From NCBI RefSeq assembly GCF_030908405.1, contig NZ_CP133089.1, forward strand, positions 1,736,001-1,800,000: a stretch of DNA of 64,000 nucleotides, given 5' to 3'. Positions 17,298 through 31,512 of the stretch are shown here, one piece after another. The notes under the pieces were generated by a model. That model was not told the origin of the DNA. It ran no database searches and worked only from the letters and a program-made list of their open reading frames with translations. Source of the DNA: Aminobacterium sp. MB27-C1 (GTDB lineage Bacteria > Synergistota > Synergistia > Synergistales > Aminobacteriaceae). The translations under genes and the position numbers were made by a program. The first letter of the stretch is position 1. The number at the start of each line of letters is the position of its first letter.

Positions 17298-18665
17298 TTA
17301 GTCTGTTATTCCTCGTTCTTTATTCGTTCCAGGAACAATCGAATCCCAAAAAGCTGCGCAAATTCCTGCCACTGCCATGGGGGTTTTCATAACGGCCCAA
17401 AGAACCTGGCCACCGATACCAAGTGCAAAAAAGGCATCCTTCTGAGCTTCTACCCAGCCAGGAAGACCTAATGCCATAAGAAAAGCAAAACCAACAATAA
17501 GAACGTTTCTCTGACTCGTCATATCGGCTCGAAGCAATACCTGAATTCCCAACGTTCCGATAATGCCGAAAAGGGCAATATAAGCTCCTCCAATAACTGG
17601 ACTAGGTATTGTTGCAATAAGAGCTCCAATTTTTCCAATAAAGCTCATTATGATGAGAAGCACAGCTCCTGTACGAACAACCCAGCGAGAAGCAACTCCA
17701 GTTAAGCCAATAAGACCAATATTCTCTGTATATGAAGTGGTAGCAACTGCACCAAGTGTTCCAGCTATAGCACAGTTGAGACCTTCCGCACCAATTCCTC
17801 TATTGATTGTAGATGGTTCAGGATCTGGTAAACCAGCCACATAGGAACAAGAGTGATAATCTCCAATCGACTCGATCATAACCGCGAAAAATCCAGCAAT
17901 AATTGCTCCGAAAGAAACGAGATCAAACTTAGGAACCCCCCAGGGCATGAAACCAGTGAAACGGAACCATGGAGCTTCTACAACACTGGCAAGATTAATA
18001 AAAGCGGGATGATCAGCCGGGAAAAAGCCCGAGAGAGAACCAGCAAGTGCTACCAGATAAGCAATTGTAATAGATGCAAGAATTGCGAATATATTAAAGT
18101 ATTTATTTTTGCTCATGAGGCTAAAGAAAAAGACGCAAAAAACAACAATAAGGGAAATAGGCCAATAATTGGCAGCGTTGAACTGGATGGCAACAGGCGC
18201 CAAAGAGAAGCCAATAGCCATAATGGTTGGTCCGATAACAACGGGAGTGATAACTTTTCTAATAATACCCACTATCCGACTGTACCCGATAACAGAAAGA
18301 ATAAGTCCTCCAGCAATGAGTGCTCCACCAACATGCTGCATAACAACTGATGGTCCAGAAGCACCATATGCAGCGATGATTGTCATAATAGGAGGAATAA
18401 AACTAAAACTTGACCCTTGAACGATAGGAAGCCCCGATCCTAGTTTAGGGTGAGTCTGTATAAGAGTCGCGATTCCCATCGCTAGATATACACAAGAAAT
18501 AAAAAAGCCTATTTCTGCCGTTGTCATACCCATGGCAGGTCCAAAAATAAGAGGAACAAGAGTAGTAGCACCAAACAAAGTTAAGACGTGCTGAAATCCC
18601 GCCAAGACCATAATAGGGAAAGGCGGCTTATCATCAACACCATAAATGAGATTTTTTATAGCCAT
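17298..18665 (-). CDS. NCS2 uracil/xanthine permease
   Basis: Inner-membrane nucleobase:cation symporter-2 of 455 aa. Seen are the opening block FQHVLTLFGATTLVPLIFG, the substrate-site region MIESIGDYHSCSYVAGLP with the conserved acidic residue, and the NCS2 signature region near SYTENIGLIGLTGVASR. About 14 hydrophobic segments. Whether it carries uracil, xanthine or another purine cannot be decided by eye. GGGGGTG precedes the ATG. Divergent from the sirtuin gene; the 123-bp gap shows no purine riboswitch. Confidence 0.92.
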   Translation of the reverse strand: MAIKNLIYGVDDKPPFPIMVLAGFQHVLTLFGATTLVPLIFGPAMGMTTAEIGFFISCVYLAMGIATLIQTHPKLGSGLPIVQGSSFSFIPPIMTIIAAYGASGPSVVMQHVGGALIAGGLILSVIGYSRIVGIIRKVITPVVIGPTIMAIGFSLAPVAIQFNAANYWPISLIVVFCVFFFSLMSKNKYFNIFAILASITIAYLVALAGSLSGFFPADHPAFINLASVVEAPWFRFTGFMPWGVPKFDLVSFGAIIAGFFAVMIESIGDYHSCSYVAGLPDPEPSTINRGIGAEGLNCAIAGTLGAVATTSYTENIGLIGLTGVASRWVVRTGAVLLIIMSFIGKIGALIATIPSPVIGGAYIALFGIIGTLGIQVLLRADMTSQRNVLIVGFAFLMALGLPGWVEAQKDAFFALGIGGQVLWAVMKTPMAVAGICAAFWDSIVPGTNKERGITD

Positions 18666-18788
18666 TCTATAACACCCCCGTTATTAAGCTGGCGATATTG
18701 TAACAAATTGGTCAATCGGTTGCATAAATTTTTGATTAAAAATACAAAGAAATATTTTGGGATATAATGTCACATGGAGGTGATCGGA

Positions 18789-19556
18789 GTGGAAGAAAAC
18801 ATAGAGACACTCACTCAACAATGCGCAGAGGCACTTTCAAAATCACGAAAGGTTGTTCTTCTCAGCGGTGCGGGCATGTCTACCAATGCTGGCATTCCTG
18901 ATTTCAGAGGTCCAAATGGTGTTTATAAAAGGAAGATGAAGACCGACCCCGAACTTATTTTTGATATTGATTATTTTCGCCAAAACCCTAAATTCTTTTA
19001 CGAATTTCACAGAGAATTTCTTCATACCATAAATACAATACGCCCAACGTTTTCACACCACTTCTTCGCAGAGCTTGAAAAGAAGGGGGTACTGAAAGGA
19101 ATCATTACACAAAATATCGATGCGCTTCATCAAAAAGCAGGCTCAAAGAAAGTTTTTGAAATCCATGGCAGTACATGGGAAAGTTTCTGTACCCATTGTG
19201 GTCAAAGATACGATTATGATTTGTCATATGAAAAAACATTTAAAGAAGAAGTTCCTCATTGTGATAAATGCGGTGGCATTATAAAACCTGACATAGTGTT
19301 TTTTGGCGAAAACGTCAAATATCTTTATGAATGTCAAGCTCTTGTAGAAGATGCTGACCTTCTATTTGTTGTAGGGTCATCTCTGACGGTAACCCCAGCA
19401 GCATTTCTTCCTTCTATGTGCCACGGGAAAATTGTTATTGTCAATAAAGGGGAAATATCTACGTCGTATATTAGCCCAAGACGTCTCTTTATTCGTGCGG
19501 ATTGTGATATTGATGAATTTTTTAAAGCTCTAGATAAAGAACTAAATCACCGATAA
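18789..19556 (+). CDS. cobB: Sir2-family NAD-dependent protein deacylase
   Basis: Removes acyl groups from lysines using NAD. NAD-binding motifs are SGAGMSTNAGIPDFRGPNG and TQNIDALHQKAG. The catalytic His lies in EIHGS and the zinc Cys pairs are CTHC and CDKC. An ATG at 18774 is in frame, but it falls in the ribosome site itself: GGAGGTGATC (nearly perfect anti-SD match) sits just before GTG 18789, so I use that start, giving 255 aa. No other gene nearby indicates its targets. Confidence 0.94.
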   Translation: MEENIETLTQQCAEALSKSRKVVLLSGAGMSTNAGIPDFRGPNGVYKRKMKTDPELIFDIDYFRQNPKFFYEFHREFLHTINTIRPTFSHHFFAELEKKGVLKGIITQNIDALHQKAGSKKVFEIHGSTWESFCTHCGQRYDYDLSYEKTFKEEVPHCDKCGGIIKPDIVFFGENVKYLYECQALVEDADLLFVVGSSLTVTPAAFLPSMCHGKIVIVNKGEISTSYISPRRLFIRADCDIDEFFKALDKELNHR

Positions 19557-19594
19557 ATAAAGGAGAAAGAGTAGATTTTTCCTGGGGTGAAGAG

Positions 19595-20590
19595 ATGAAA
19601 ATATTACGTTGCTTAAAAATTTGGGGACTCTCTATGTTAACAATCACGCTAATAACAGCAAGTGGACATTCTAGAGAGCTTCAAAAAGCGTCTATTTCTG
19701 TAGAAGTTATGCAAACGATGAACACCAGTGGTTATGAGGTTTGGCATAGTCGCTTTTATCCAATTGATGTGTTGGAAGAAAAAATCACCTCATACTGCAT
19801 TTCCCAATTGAAGAGATCTCCATTTATTAGGATTTATAATGAAACGGCATCAACTGGGCAGGCTAAAAAAGATATATCTCTTCAGCTTGAGATTTATTCG
19901 TTGTTAGAAAAAGATAAAGATTTTTTCGTACAAGACAAGAGAAGTACTGTACGTATGAGAATGAAACTTTACGACACTTTAGGAACAGAAATTCCTTATG
20001 TTACAAGTGTTGTAAAAAAAGATCAACGTATTATCCCCTCTCCAGGAGATGACCGGTTATTTTTTCTCTCAGCTCGAGGCTTCTCTCCTTTTGATCCCTT
20101 ATATAAAGATGGTATAGATCTGTTCAGACTTGCTCCCCGAGAAGACAAAAACAATTTTACTCATCCGGTCTGGGATGACTTTAAGCACTCTACAACATGG
20201 GCTGCCTGTAAAAAAGCAATAGATGCGATGCTCGACGAAGTTACAGAAGGCTTTACGGGTCTTTATCATACGGCAAGCATTTTGCGAAGTATAACAACTA
20301 ATGATGTAAAGGGGAAAGAGAAATCTACTCCTCATGTGCAATACATCATTTCAGCAGGTCACTTTGAAGGAATTAAGAAAGGCGATATTCTTACAGTATT
20401 TAGAGAAAAAACATACAAAGGAATCTCTTCCAAAAAGCACGAAACAACATTCCCAGAAGAGGTAGGAAAAGTTGTGGTTGTTCAAGTATCAGCACATAAT
20501 GCCATTGTAGAAACGGTGTTAAAAGAAGAAGGAGAACGAGACGAGGTTACTCTCTCTGATATAGTTTTTATCCCCATCATTAGGCAGTAA
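19595..20590 (+). CDS. Exported hypothetical protein, 331 aa
   Basis: Unrecognised. An N-terminal signal peptide (KIWGLSMLTITLITASGHS) suggests export, with cleavage near residue 26-28 and no lipobox. The C-terminal 90 residues (GHFEGIKKGDILTVFREK, then EEVGKVVVVQVSAHNAIVE) recall the beta domain found at the end of FlgT and some CsgG-like outer-membrane-associated proteins, where a polypeptide reads intrinsic oligosaccharide or pore contexts; this is a weak likeness. It follows the sirtuin by 38 nt and ends before a strong terminator. Confidence 0.7.
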   Translation: MKILRCLKIWGLSMLTITLITASGHSRELQKASISVEVMQTMNTSGYEVWHSRFYPIDVLEEKITSYCISQLKRSPFIRIYNETASTGQAKKDISLQLEIYSLLEKDKDFFVQDKRSTVRMRMKLYDTLGTEIPYVTSVVKKDQRIIPSPGDDRLFFLSARGFSPFDPLYKDGIDLFRLAPREDKNNFTHPVWDDFKHSTTWAACKKAIDAMLDEVTEGFTGLYHTASILRSITTNDVKGKEKSTPHVQYIISAGHFEGIKKGDILTVFREKTYKGISSKKHETTFPEEVGKVVVVQVSAHNAIVETVLKEEGERDEVTLSDIVFIPIIRQ

Positions 20591-20632
20591 TAAAATAGAC
20601 AATAAAGAAAATAAGTCAGAAGAATACATTAG

Positions 20633-20678
20633 GACATCTAGCCACTTTTCAAGTTTAAAGGTTGGTTAGATGTCTTTT
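20633..20678 (+). terminator. Terminator after the exported protein
   Basis: GACATCTAGCCA pairs with TGGTTAGATGTC (12 bp with one G-T pair), extended by CTTT/AAAG inside, then TTTT. It lies 43 nt after the stop and also separates this gene from the convergent rRNA operon. Confidence 0.8.
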
Positions 20679-20755
20679 CCTATATCAAAGACTTCATAAT
20701 TATAGAATTATCATAGGGAATTATGGTAAGGAAGGATGAGGGTATAAAAAAAGAT

Positions 20756-20874
20756 CTCTGGCGGCGACCTACTCTCCCACAGATAGCCTCTGCAGTACCA
20801 TCGGCGCTGGAGGGCTTAACTTCCGGGTTCGGCATGGAACCGGGTGTGACCCCTCCGCTATTACCACCAGAGAT
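20756..20874 (-). rRNA. rrf: 5S ribosomal RNA
   Basis: The minus strand reads as a complete 5S rRNA: TCTGGTGGTAATAGCGGAGG at the 5' side, the conserved CCGAACCCGGAAGTTAAG core, and GGGAGAGTAGGTCGCCGCCAGA at the 3' side, whose ends pair. A run of seven T follows on the minus strand (20751-20745) and probably ends transcription. Ends are approximate to a few bases. Confidence 0.95.
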
Positions 20875-20940
20875 CTCAAACTTTTATTCTTTCGTACTCT
20901 AAACACAGAAATCGAGGAAAGAAAACCAAGAGAAAGTGAG

Positions 20941-23922
<2,982 letters not shown>

Positions 23923-24039
23923 TCTTACTTTCCCTCGATTACTTCCCTCTATTCCTATGTCAAGGTACAAAAGCGAAACAGGTAAGACGAAAATTCTTCA
24001 CAGTCATTATCTACAAGAGAATATACATCCCCTTGTCAT

Positions 24040-25580
<1,541 letters not shown>

Positions 25581-25670
25581 TTTCTTTTAAATTGACTGGC
25601 TTCCTCTTCGTCTCACCTATTCACTTTACAAGGTCCTGCGCTGCGCCGCTCTCCGTCGCAGTGCCCGAAG

Positions 25671-25699
25671 ATAATACTTGAGAAACGCGAGACTGTCAA
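25671..25699 (-). promoter_or_regulatory. rRNA operon promoter
   Basis: On the minus strand TTGACA (25699-25694), a 17-nt spacer and TATTAT (25676-25671) lie about 90 nt before the 16S 5' end. A GC-rich discriminator follows (CTTCGGGCAC), as in stringently controlled promoters. The sequence upstream to the recA stop (25700-25869) is AT-rich and holds no gene that I can see. Confidence 0.8.
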
Positions 25700-25869
25700 C
25701 ACCTACTTATGGATTACTTTTAAGTAGCATAGCAATCCATTTGACTGCAAAAGCTTACATATATTTATTTTCTGTTAGAATTTATCAAGACATATGTTAC
25801 ATAAAATGCTTTTTTATCTTAAAAGATAAGAATATTGAGTTCGACTAAAATATTTCTGTATAAATTATT

Positions 25870-26985
25870 TTATTCATCGTCCAGTTCAAGAATTCCTTCT
25901 TCAATAGCCAATTCGTCCTCTTTTTCAAGAGAATCCTCGTCATCACCTTCTTTGTCTTCTCCGATGACAAAGCCTAATCCTTCAGCTACTTTTGACATAA
26001 TTTCATTCTTAATCTCTTCCATGAGGTCTGTATGTTCTTCAAGGTATTGGGCTACATTATCTTTTCCCTGGCCTATTGTCTCTCCTTTATAAGCAAGCCA
26101 TGAACCCTTTCGCTTAACAATTTCAAGGTCAATAGCCATATCAAGCAATGACATTCCCACAGGAACGCCCTTCCCATAAATAAGACTGGCATGGGCAGTT
26201 CTGAAGGGAGGAGCCTGCTTGTTCTTTACTACTTTCATCCACAACTCATGCCCTATAGCCTCGTCACCTTTGCTTATAGTCTTTCCACGTTTAACCTCTA
26301 TACGAACCGAACTATAAAACTTTAGAGCCCGGCCACCTGTAGTCGTTTCCTGGGGGCCACTGCTGTACCCTGTGCTGATCTTTGCCCGCAATTGGTTTAT
26401 GAAAACAACAACACAGTTACTTTTTGAAATAGCCGATGTCAAACGTCGCAATGCATAAGACATAAGGCGGGCTTGTAAACCAAGCTGACTATCTCCTATT
26501 TTCCCATCTATTTCAGCTTGTGGCGTTAAAGCTGCTACAGAGTCAACAACAACTAAATCGACAGCCCCACTGCGCACCAACGTGTCAAGTACGTAAAGAG
26601 CTTGTTCTCCGCTATCTGGCTGTGCCACATATAGAGATTGCACATCTACGCCGAGAGAGGCGGCCAATCTTGGATCAAGAGCGTGTTCAGCATCTATAAA
26701 AGCTGCTATTCCTCCCGCCTTCTGTGCTTCCGCTATTGCATGAAGAGCGACAGTTGTTTTTCCCGATCCTTCAGGCCCAAAAACTTCAACAATCCGCCCT
26801 TTTGGAAGACCCCCTATTCCCAAGGCAACATCAAGAGGAAGTATTCCAGTTGAGATGACTTCCACCTGAATCTTGAGGGGATCCCCCAGACGCATAATGG
26901 AACCTTCACCAAACTTTCCACGAATGTCATCTATTGCCTGTTCAAGAATATCTTCCCGTGTTTGTGGATTTTTCTTTTTCGCCAT
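25870..26985 (-). CDS. recA: Recombinase RecA
   Basis: DNA-dependent ATPase that pairs homologous DNA and triggers LexA cleavage. Walker A is GPEGSGKTT, Walker B region [13 protein letters not shown], and loop L2 includes FINQLRAKI and [11 protein letters not shown]. The acidic C-terminal tail ([18 protein letters not shown]) is typical. The frame is open 11 codons further, but GGGAGG before ATG 26985 gives the standard start MAKKK. 371 aa. It is the last gene of a long operon, after cinA and thpR. I see no clear LexA box, and no U-tract terminator before the rRNA operon. Confidence 0.98.
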   Translation of the reverse strand: MAKKKNPQTREDILEQAIDDIRGKFGEGSIMRLGDPLKIQVEVISTGILPLDVALGIGGLPKGRIVEVFGPEGSGKTTVALHAIAEAQKAGGIAAFIDAEHALDPRLAASLGVDVQSLYVAQPDSGEQALYVLDTLVRSGAVDLVVVDSVAALTPQAEIDGKIGDSQLGLQARLMSYALRRLTSAISKSNCVVVFINQLRAKISTGYSSGPQETTTGGRALKFYSSVRIEVKRGKTISKGDEAIGHELWMKVVKNKQAPPFRTAHASLIYGKGVPVGMSLLDMAIDLEIVKRKGSWLAYKGETIGQGKDNVAQYLEEHTDLMEEIKNEIMSKVAEGLGFVIGEDKEGDDEDSLEKEDELAIEEGILELDDE

Positions 26986-27042
26986 AAAGTAAAAACCTCC
27001 CGATTTTTCAGTCCCCAAGGTCTCTTAAACGTTATCTATACC

Positions 27043-27609
27043 TTAACACTTTAATAAATATGTTTCCAGTGGGGTATAGTTTGCACCTTCAGGACGTAAA
27101 TCACTTTTCATTAGAGTGATAGATTCTACTTTCCAAACAATATCATGAAACGTATATTTTTTTAATGTCTCTATGAGCTCTGGGGTAATAGACGAATTTG
27201 TCCTTATTCGAGCAAGAGTCAGGTGGGGATGAAATGTCTTTTTTTCTTTTTCGAAACCCGTTTTTTCTCCTGCCCTTTCTAAAAGTTCCTCTAAAAAGCA
27301 AAGATCCTTCTTTCCTTTATCTACGCCAATCCAAAGAGTTCGTGGTCTTGATAAAGAAGGAAACCCTCCGACACTATTCAAAGAAACTGTGAAAGAGCCA
27401 AGAGAAGAGTTCTGAAGTTCTTGTGTTATGAGGGAAGAAAATGAGTTCACCACATCTTCAGGCTGTTCACCACAAAACTTTAAAGTGAGATGAAGAGTTT
27501 TTGGATGGACCCATTTTATGTCCGGGAAATTTTTTTTCAAAAAGACAAGCTTGGAAGCCAATATTTTACGATATTGCTCTGGTATATCTACGCAAACGAA
27601 GGTCCTCAT
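27043..27609 (-). CDS. thpR: RNA 2',3'-cyclic phosphodiesterase
   Basis: 2H-phosphoesterase (LigT/ThpR family) of about 188 aa opening RNA 2',3'-cyclic phosphates. Both HxT motifs are present: KTLHLTLKFCGE and FHPHLTLARIR. The ATG at 27609 overlaps the cinA TGA in an ATGA quartet, which sets the start; ATGs further upstream lie inside cinA. An AGGAGGG sits about 13 nt before it. Located between cinA and recA. Confidence 0.93.
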   Translation of the reverse strand: MRTFVCVDIPEQYRKILASKLVFLKKNFPDIKWVHPKTLHLTLKFCGEQPEDVVNSFSSLITQELQNSSLGSFTVSLNSVGGFPSLSRPRTLWIGVDKGKKDLCFLEELLERAGEKTGFEKEKKTFHPHLTLARIRTNSSITPELIETLKKYTFHDIVWKVESITLMKSDLRPEGANYTPLETYLLKC

Positions 27610-28829
27610 ATGCCTGAGCATCCCTCCTCTTTTAAAGATCTCCACATATGCTCAAGAGCTACAGCCGCTGACCTTTTTCTGACTCTATCACGATCCCCTG
27701 AAAAGCATTTTACAAAGGTACGAGTTTTCTGAGAAGTAGCAACTCCAAACCAAACTGTCCCAACCGGCTTCTCCGACGACCCTCCATCAGGCCCTGCTAT
27801 GCCTGTAACAGAAACAGCTATATCTGTCTTATAAGCTTTTAAAGCCCCCTCGGCCATGGCTGCTGCACATTCAGAGCTCACTGCTCCAAATTGTTCAAGA
27901 ATATGGACTGGCACAGCAAGAATATTGTGTTTGGCATCATTACTATAACAAACGGCACTTCCACAAAAACAACGAGAAATACCTGGGATATCCGTCAATG
28001 CAGCACCAACCATTCCTCCTGTACAAGATTCTGCCGCAGAAAGAGTAATACCTTTGAGTGAAGCTTCATGATAGATAGCCTCTGGAATTGAACGGCAACC
28101 GGCAGGAAGACAGTCATGGGGCAGTAAAGAAAGAACATGAGTTCCTACTTCGTTAACAATTTTTTCACTGCCACTGAGTGCCAACTCAATAAGGTTGATT
28201 GAAGGAAGAATTGAAATATGCAAATCATTTCTTAATAAGACAGAGGATAAATGATCTTTTAAAAGGCTCTCTGCCCATCCCGTAACAAAAATTGAAAGCC
28301 GCGCCCCGTAATCTTGAGCCAATAAGGGAAGAATCTGATCTTCAGCCATGCGCTGAAATTCATCTGGAACTCCCGGAAAGGAAAAAATATTCGTCTGCTT
28401 GTAAGGGAAAAAAATACCTAGTGCCGATCCCTTGGAATTATGAACCGACGTCGTTCCTTGGGGAACGGTTCCTTGAGTATCTCTCGACCTTTCAACTGCT
28501 TCTCGTTCTGAAGGATTATATCTCTCCACTATTTTGTTATAGGCCTTATGGTCGCAAACCAAAGATACGCCGAGAAAATCTGCAATAGCCTGCCGTGTTT
28601 TATCATCATGAGTAGGGCCTAATCCTCCCGAGAGAACAAGCATATCCACAGAACCTGCCCAGCGACCCAAAGCACCGACAATATCTTCCTTTTCATCGGA
28701 AACAAATTCTATCTCTTTGATTTGCCACCCTGCATCTGCAAATTTAGAAGCTAACCACGAACAATTTATATCTCTTCGAATTCCACTGAGTAACTCATCA
28801 CCAATAGCTAAAAGTACTGCCCGTTTCAC
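27606..28829 (-). CDS. cinA: CinA (NMN deamidase, competence/damage-inducible family)
   Basis: Two-domain cytoplasmic protein of 407 aa. The N-terminal MoaB/MogA-like domain (AIGDELLSG and SGGLGPTHDD) is the ADP-ribose pyrophosphatase-type COG1058 domain. The C-terminal PncC domain (SAAESCTGG and SVTGIAGPDGG) deamidates nicotinamide mononucleotide to NaMN. The cinA-recA neighbourhood is also known from streptococci. Separated by 6 nt from pgpA and coupled by ATGA to thpR. Confidence 0.95.
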   Translation of the reverse strand: MKRAVLLAIGDELLSGIRRDINCSWLASKFADAGWQIKEIEFVSDEKEDIVGALGRWAGSVDMLVLSGGLGPTHDDKTRQAIADFLGVSLVCDHKAYNKIVERYNPSEREAVERSRDTQGTVPQGTTSVHNSKGSALGIFFPYKQTNIFSFPGVPDEFQRMAEDQILPLLAQDYGARLSIFVTGWAESLLKDHLSSVLLRNDLHISILPSINLIELALSGSEKIVNEVGTHVLSLLPHDCLPAGCRSIPEAIYHEASLKGITLSAAESCTGGMVGAALTDIPGISRCFCGSAVCYSNDAKHNILAVPVHILEQFGAVSSECAAAMAEGALKAYKTDIAVSVTGIAGPDGGSSEKPVGTVWFGVATSQKTRTFVKCFSGDRDRVRKRSAAVALEHMWRSLKEEGCSGI

Positions 28830-28835
28830 AACGAA

Positions 28836-29303
28836 TCATCTCCCAAGAAGAAGCTGAAAACCTCCTCCATAATAGAGCCAATGTATTCCCCATAGGATTA
28901 GATTTGTTATTATTCCGCCAACAACGTCATCGGCCATAATTCCAAGCCCACCGGGAAATTTTTCAGCGGTAGAAACTGGTATGGGTTTTATAATATCCAC
29001 AATTCTAAAAAGGAAAAGGGCAGGGAGCCAAAACCCCCTGGGGAGGCAAAACATAGAAATCCATGTTCCGATAACCTCATCAATGACCACTTCTTTCGGG
29101 TCATTTTGTTGTGTTTCTTTCGCATATACATCAGCTGCCCAAATACCAAGCAACATCACAGCTATAATGCCCAGCAAGGGCACCGGCAAAAAAACATAAA
29201 AAAGGAAGGCCGCTCCTGACCCCACTGTACCAGGCATGGAAGAGAAGAAGCCAAGACCCCCTAAAGTCGCAATATTTCCCGCTATTGAAAGTTTTTGTTT
29301 CAT
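28836..29303 (-). CDS. pgpA: Phosphatidylglycerophosphatase A
   Basis: Inner-membrane enzyme removing phosphate from phosphatidylglycerol phosphate in phosphatidylglycerol synthesis. PgpA blocks seen are GTVGSGAAFLFYVFLP, DPKEVVIDEVIGTW and MADDVVGGI, which hold the acidic catalytic residues. Four membrane helices; 155 aa is usual. Its ATG overlaps the rimO stop (ATGA), indicating coupled translation. Confidence 0.95.
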   Translation of the reverse strand: MKQKLSIAGNIATLGGLGFFSSMPGTVGSGAAFLFYVFLPVPLLGIIAVMLLGIWAADVYAKETQQNDPKEVVIDEVIGTWISMFCLPRGFWLPALFLFRIVDIIKPIPVSTAEKFPGGLGIMADDVVGGIITNLILWGIHWLYYGGGFQLLLGR

Positions 29304-30592
29304 TCTTTTATCTCCAAACCCAGAAGGTCGTATTCCTGCGCATCTGTGATTTTAACATTAACAAAGGAGCCTTTCGCTAAATGTGAACCGTTGATAACGC
29401 CTACAAGGCCATCAACTTCCGGAGCATCTCTGTATGAACGTCCCCATGCCATATTGTCTTCCATATCGATATTTTCTATCAAGACTGTTAATTCTTTTCC
29501 AACAAAAAAGTTCTGTCTTTTCAATGAAATCTCGCTCTGCAATTCCATAAGTCGTGCATAACGCTCTTCTTTAATGTGTTGAGGGATTTGGTCAGGCAAT
29601 TTAGCAGCAACAGTTCCCTCTTCGGCGCAATATGTAAAGGCACCAACTCTGTCAATTTCCATGTCTTCCATAAAATCAAGAACCTCTTGAAAATGTTTCT
29701 CTGTTTCTCCGGGAAAACCAACGATGAATGTTGTCCGCAAAGCAAAAGAAGGATACTCTTTTCTGATATAACCAAATAAATTACGAAGGCTTTCTTCGTT
29801 CTCGGTTCTATTCATGGCCTTCAAGATTTCCCCGTCAACATGCTGTATGGGTATATCAAGATAAGGTAAAACTTGTTTCTTCGATGCAATGTAATCCACG
29901 AATCTTTCGTCTATTCGTGCTGGATGAAGATATAAAAGACGTAACCATATATCTTTTGGCAATGCCTCTGTCAAAGCATCAAGCAAAGGAACAAGAGACG
30001 ATTTGCCATAAAGATCTCGTCCGTAAATGGTAAGATCCTGGCCTACGAGACAAATTTCTTTGGCACCTTTTTCTGCAAGCTGGCATGCTTCGTGCGTAAG
30101 TTTTTCTATAGGATTACTCCGTGCTCTTCCTCGAATAGAGGGGATAGTACAATACGAACAGAAAGTATCGCACCCTTCTCCTACTTTCAAATATCGAGTC
30201 CAAATCTTGGTTTCTGGCAATATTCCTCGTTGCCAAGAAGAGGAAGGTGCACCTCCTAGTTGACGAATAACTGTTTCCCAATCTTCGGCCTGAGCCCAGA
30301 TATCGACAGAAGGAAATTCTTTCTTCAAATCTTCTCCGTAACGATTGACCAAACAACCAACTACACCAATCCGAAGAAGCTGCCCTTCTTCTTTTAATTT
30401 TTCCAGATCCAGAATAACGCCTATATTCTCTTCCACTGCCGGTTGAATAAAGCCACATGTGTTAACAATTGCTACTTCCGCGTCATCTATAGTATCAACA
30501 ACCTTAAAACCAGCAGATTCCATCATCCCGATAAGGTTTTCGCTATCGACTGAGTTTTTTGCACATCCAAGACTTATAAAATAAATGTTCAC
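29300..30592 (-). CDS. rimO: Ribosomal protein S12 methylthiotransferase RimO
   Basis: Radical-SAM enzyme adding a methylthio group to an Asp of ribosomal protein S12. The N-terminal UPF0004 domain has SLGCAKNSVDSE and Cys47/Cys81-type ligands (NTCGF and GCLVNRY). The radical-SAM cluster is CDTFCSYCTIP, and a TRAM domain ends the protein. 430 aa. RimO rather than MiaB is supported by CAKNSVDSE and SIRGRARSNP. ATGA overlaps occur at both ends (with the RodZ-like gene and pgpA). Confidence 0.96.
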   Translation of the reverse strand: MNIYFISLGCAKNSVDSENLIGMMESAGFKVVDTIDDAEVAIVNTCGFIQPAVEENIGVILDLEKLKEEGQLLRIGVVGCLVNRYGEDLKKEFPSVDIWAQAEDWETVIRQLGGAPSSSWQRGILPETKIWTRYLKVGEGCDTFCSYCTIPSIRGRARSNPIEKLTHEACQLAEKGAKEICLVGQDLTIYGRDLYGKSSLVPLLDALTEALPKDIWLRLLYLHPARIDERFVDYIASKKQVLPYLDIPIQHVDGEILKAMNRTENEESLRNLFGYIRKEYPSFALRTTFIVGFPGETEKHFQEVLDFMEDMEIDRVGAFTYCAEEGTVAAKLPDQIPQHIKEERYARLMELQSEISLKRQNFFVGKELTVLIENIDMEDNMAWGRSYRDAPEVDGLVGVINGSHLAKGSFVNVKITDAQEYDLLGLEIKE

Positions 30593-31512
30593 TCGCTCAC
30601 CCTGCCTGTCTTTCCATCAGAAGAATAAAATATATGAACGACACGAGAGCCATCACCAGGGCGACCGAGATCTTCACCTTTCCATGAAACAAGAACATCG
30701 CTTGCACGCCCATATGTAACCGTTACTCTCTCTTTTACTTCAAGTGTATAGTTTTTCCCTTTTTTCAAAATTCCTTGGTAGAGGATTCCACTTTGGGAGC
30801 GCACACGCACCCAGCACTCACCTTTACTTGTTATATCAAGAACAGGCAATTTTGAAACAGCTTGAGATTCAATATCTTCTTTTTCAGGTTTCTCCGCATT
30901 TTCACTAGAAGATTGACCTTCTCCTTGTGACGTTGTCACAAGAGATGCTGCGTCACCGCTCTTTTCAGTAACATCAATAGATGCCCCATCAGAAAGAGGA
31001 GAGGTATCTTGGGAAACCACATCGGAAGAGGCAACCACATTATTTCTTTCTCCCAGCATCTTTTCCTCATTTTGTTGGGCTACCTGGTCAACAGAGAAGC
31101 CACCTTCTCTCCATGAATACCATACATACCATCCTGTTCCAATTACGGCCAAAATCAATACTACTATTACCCAAAAACGTGATGCTTGGCGAAACCCCTT
31201 CGCTGGGGGAGAACATGCGCCAACAACTTTATCCGCCTCTGCATCTTGTTTGTGCATATCATATAGGAGAGGCTTGTAATATTCCCATAAATCATCAGCA
31301 TCTATTGTTCGTAATACAGTCCGTAAAAAACCCCGAGCATAGACCAACCCCGGCAATTTCTCAAAGCGGCCTTCCTCAATGCTCTCTAAGAATTGAACAC
31401 GTATTTTCGTCAGATCTGCTACGTCCTGAAGACTTAACTCTAATTCTTCTCTTCTCGTTTTGATAGCTCTACCTAGTTCTTCAAGAGTTATTTGACGTCG
31501 TTCCTTTTTCAC
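30589..31512 (-). CDS. RodZ-like HTH membrane protein
   Basis: N-terminal cro/C1-type helix-turn-helix (TLEELGRAIKTRREELELSL), a membrane helix (FWVIVVLILAVIGTGWYVWY), a Ser/Glu-rich linker and a C-terminal beta domain of the DUF4115 type (GECWVRVRSQSG). This is the layout of RodZ, which links MreB to the envelope. GTG 31512 is preferred because AGGGGGG lies 9 nt upstream; GTG 31533 is the alternative. 307 aa. It overlaps the end of rpe by 32 nt. No mreB in the window. Confidence 0.87.
   Translation of the reverse strand: MKKERRQITLEELGRAIKTRREELELSLQDVADLTKIRVQFLESIEEGRFEKLPGLVYARGFLRTVLRTIDADDLWEYYKPLLYDMHKQDAEADKVVGACSPPAKGFRQASRFWVIVVLILAVIGTGWYVWYSWREGGFSVDQVAQQNEEKMLGERNNVVASSDVVSQDTSPLSDGASIDVTEKSGDAASLVTTSQGEGQSSSENAEKPEKEDIESQAVSKLPVLDITSKGECWVRVRSQSGILYQGILKKGKNYTLEVKERVTVTYGRASDVLVSWKGEDLGRPGDGSRVVHIFYSSDGKTGRVSE

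Noticed and set aside
18666-18788. Purine riboswitch before the NCS2 permease
   Set aside because: The 123-nt gap also serves the divergent sirtuin gene and shows none of the conserved purine-aptamer loops.
25811-25832. Hairpin after recA as its terminator
   Set aside because: TTATCTT/AAGATAA is short and on the minus strand is followed by A, not a T-run.
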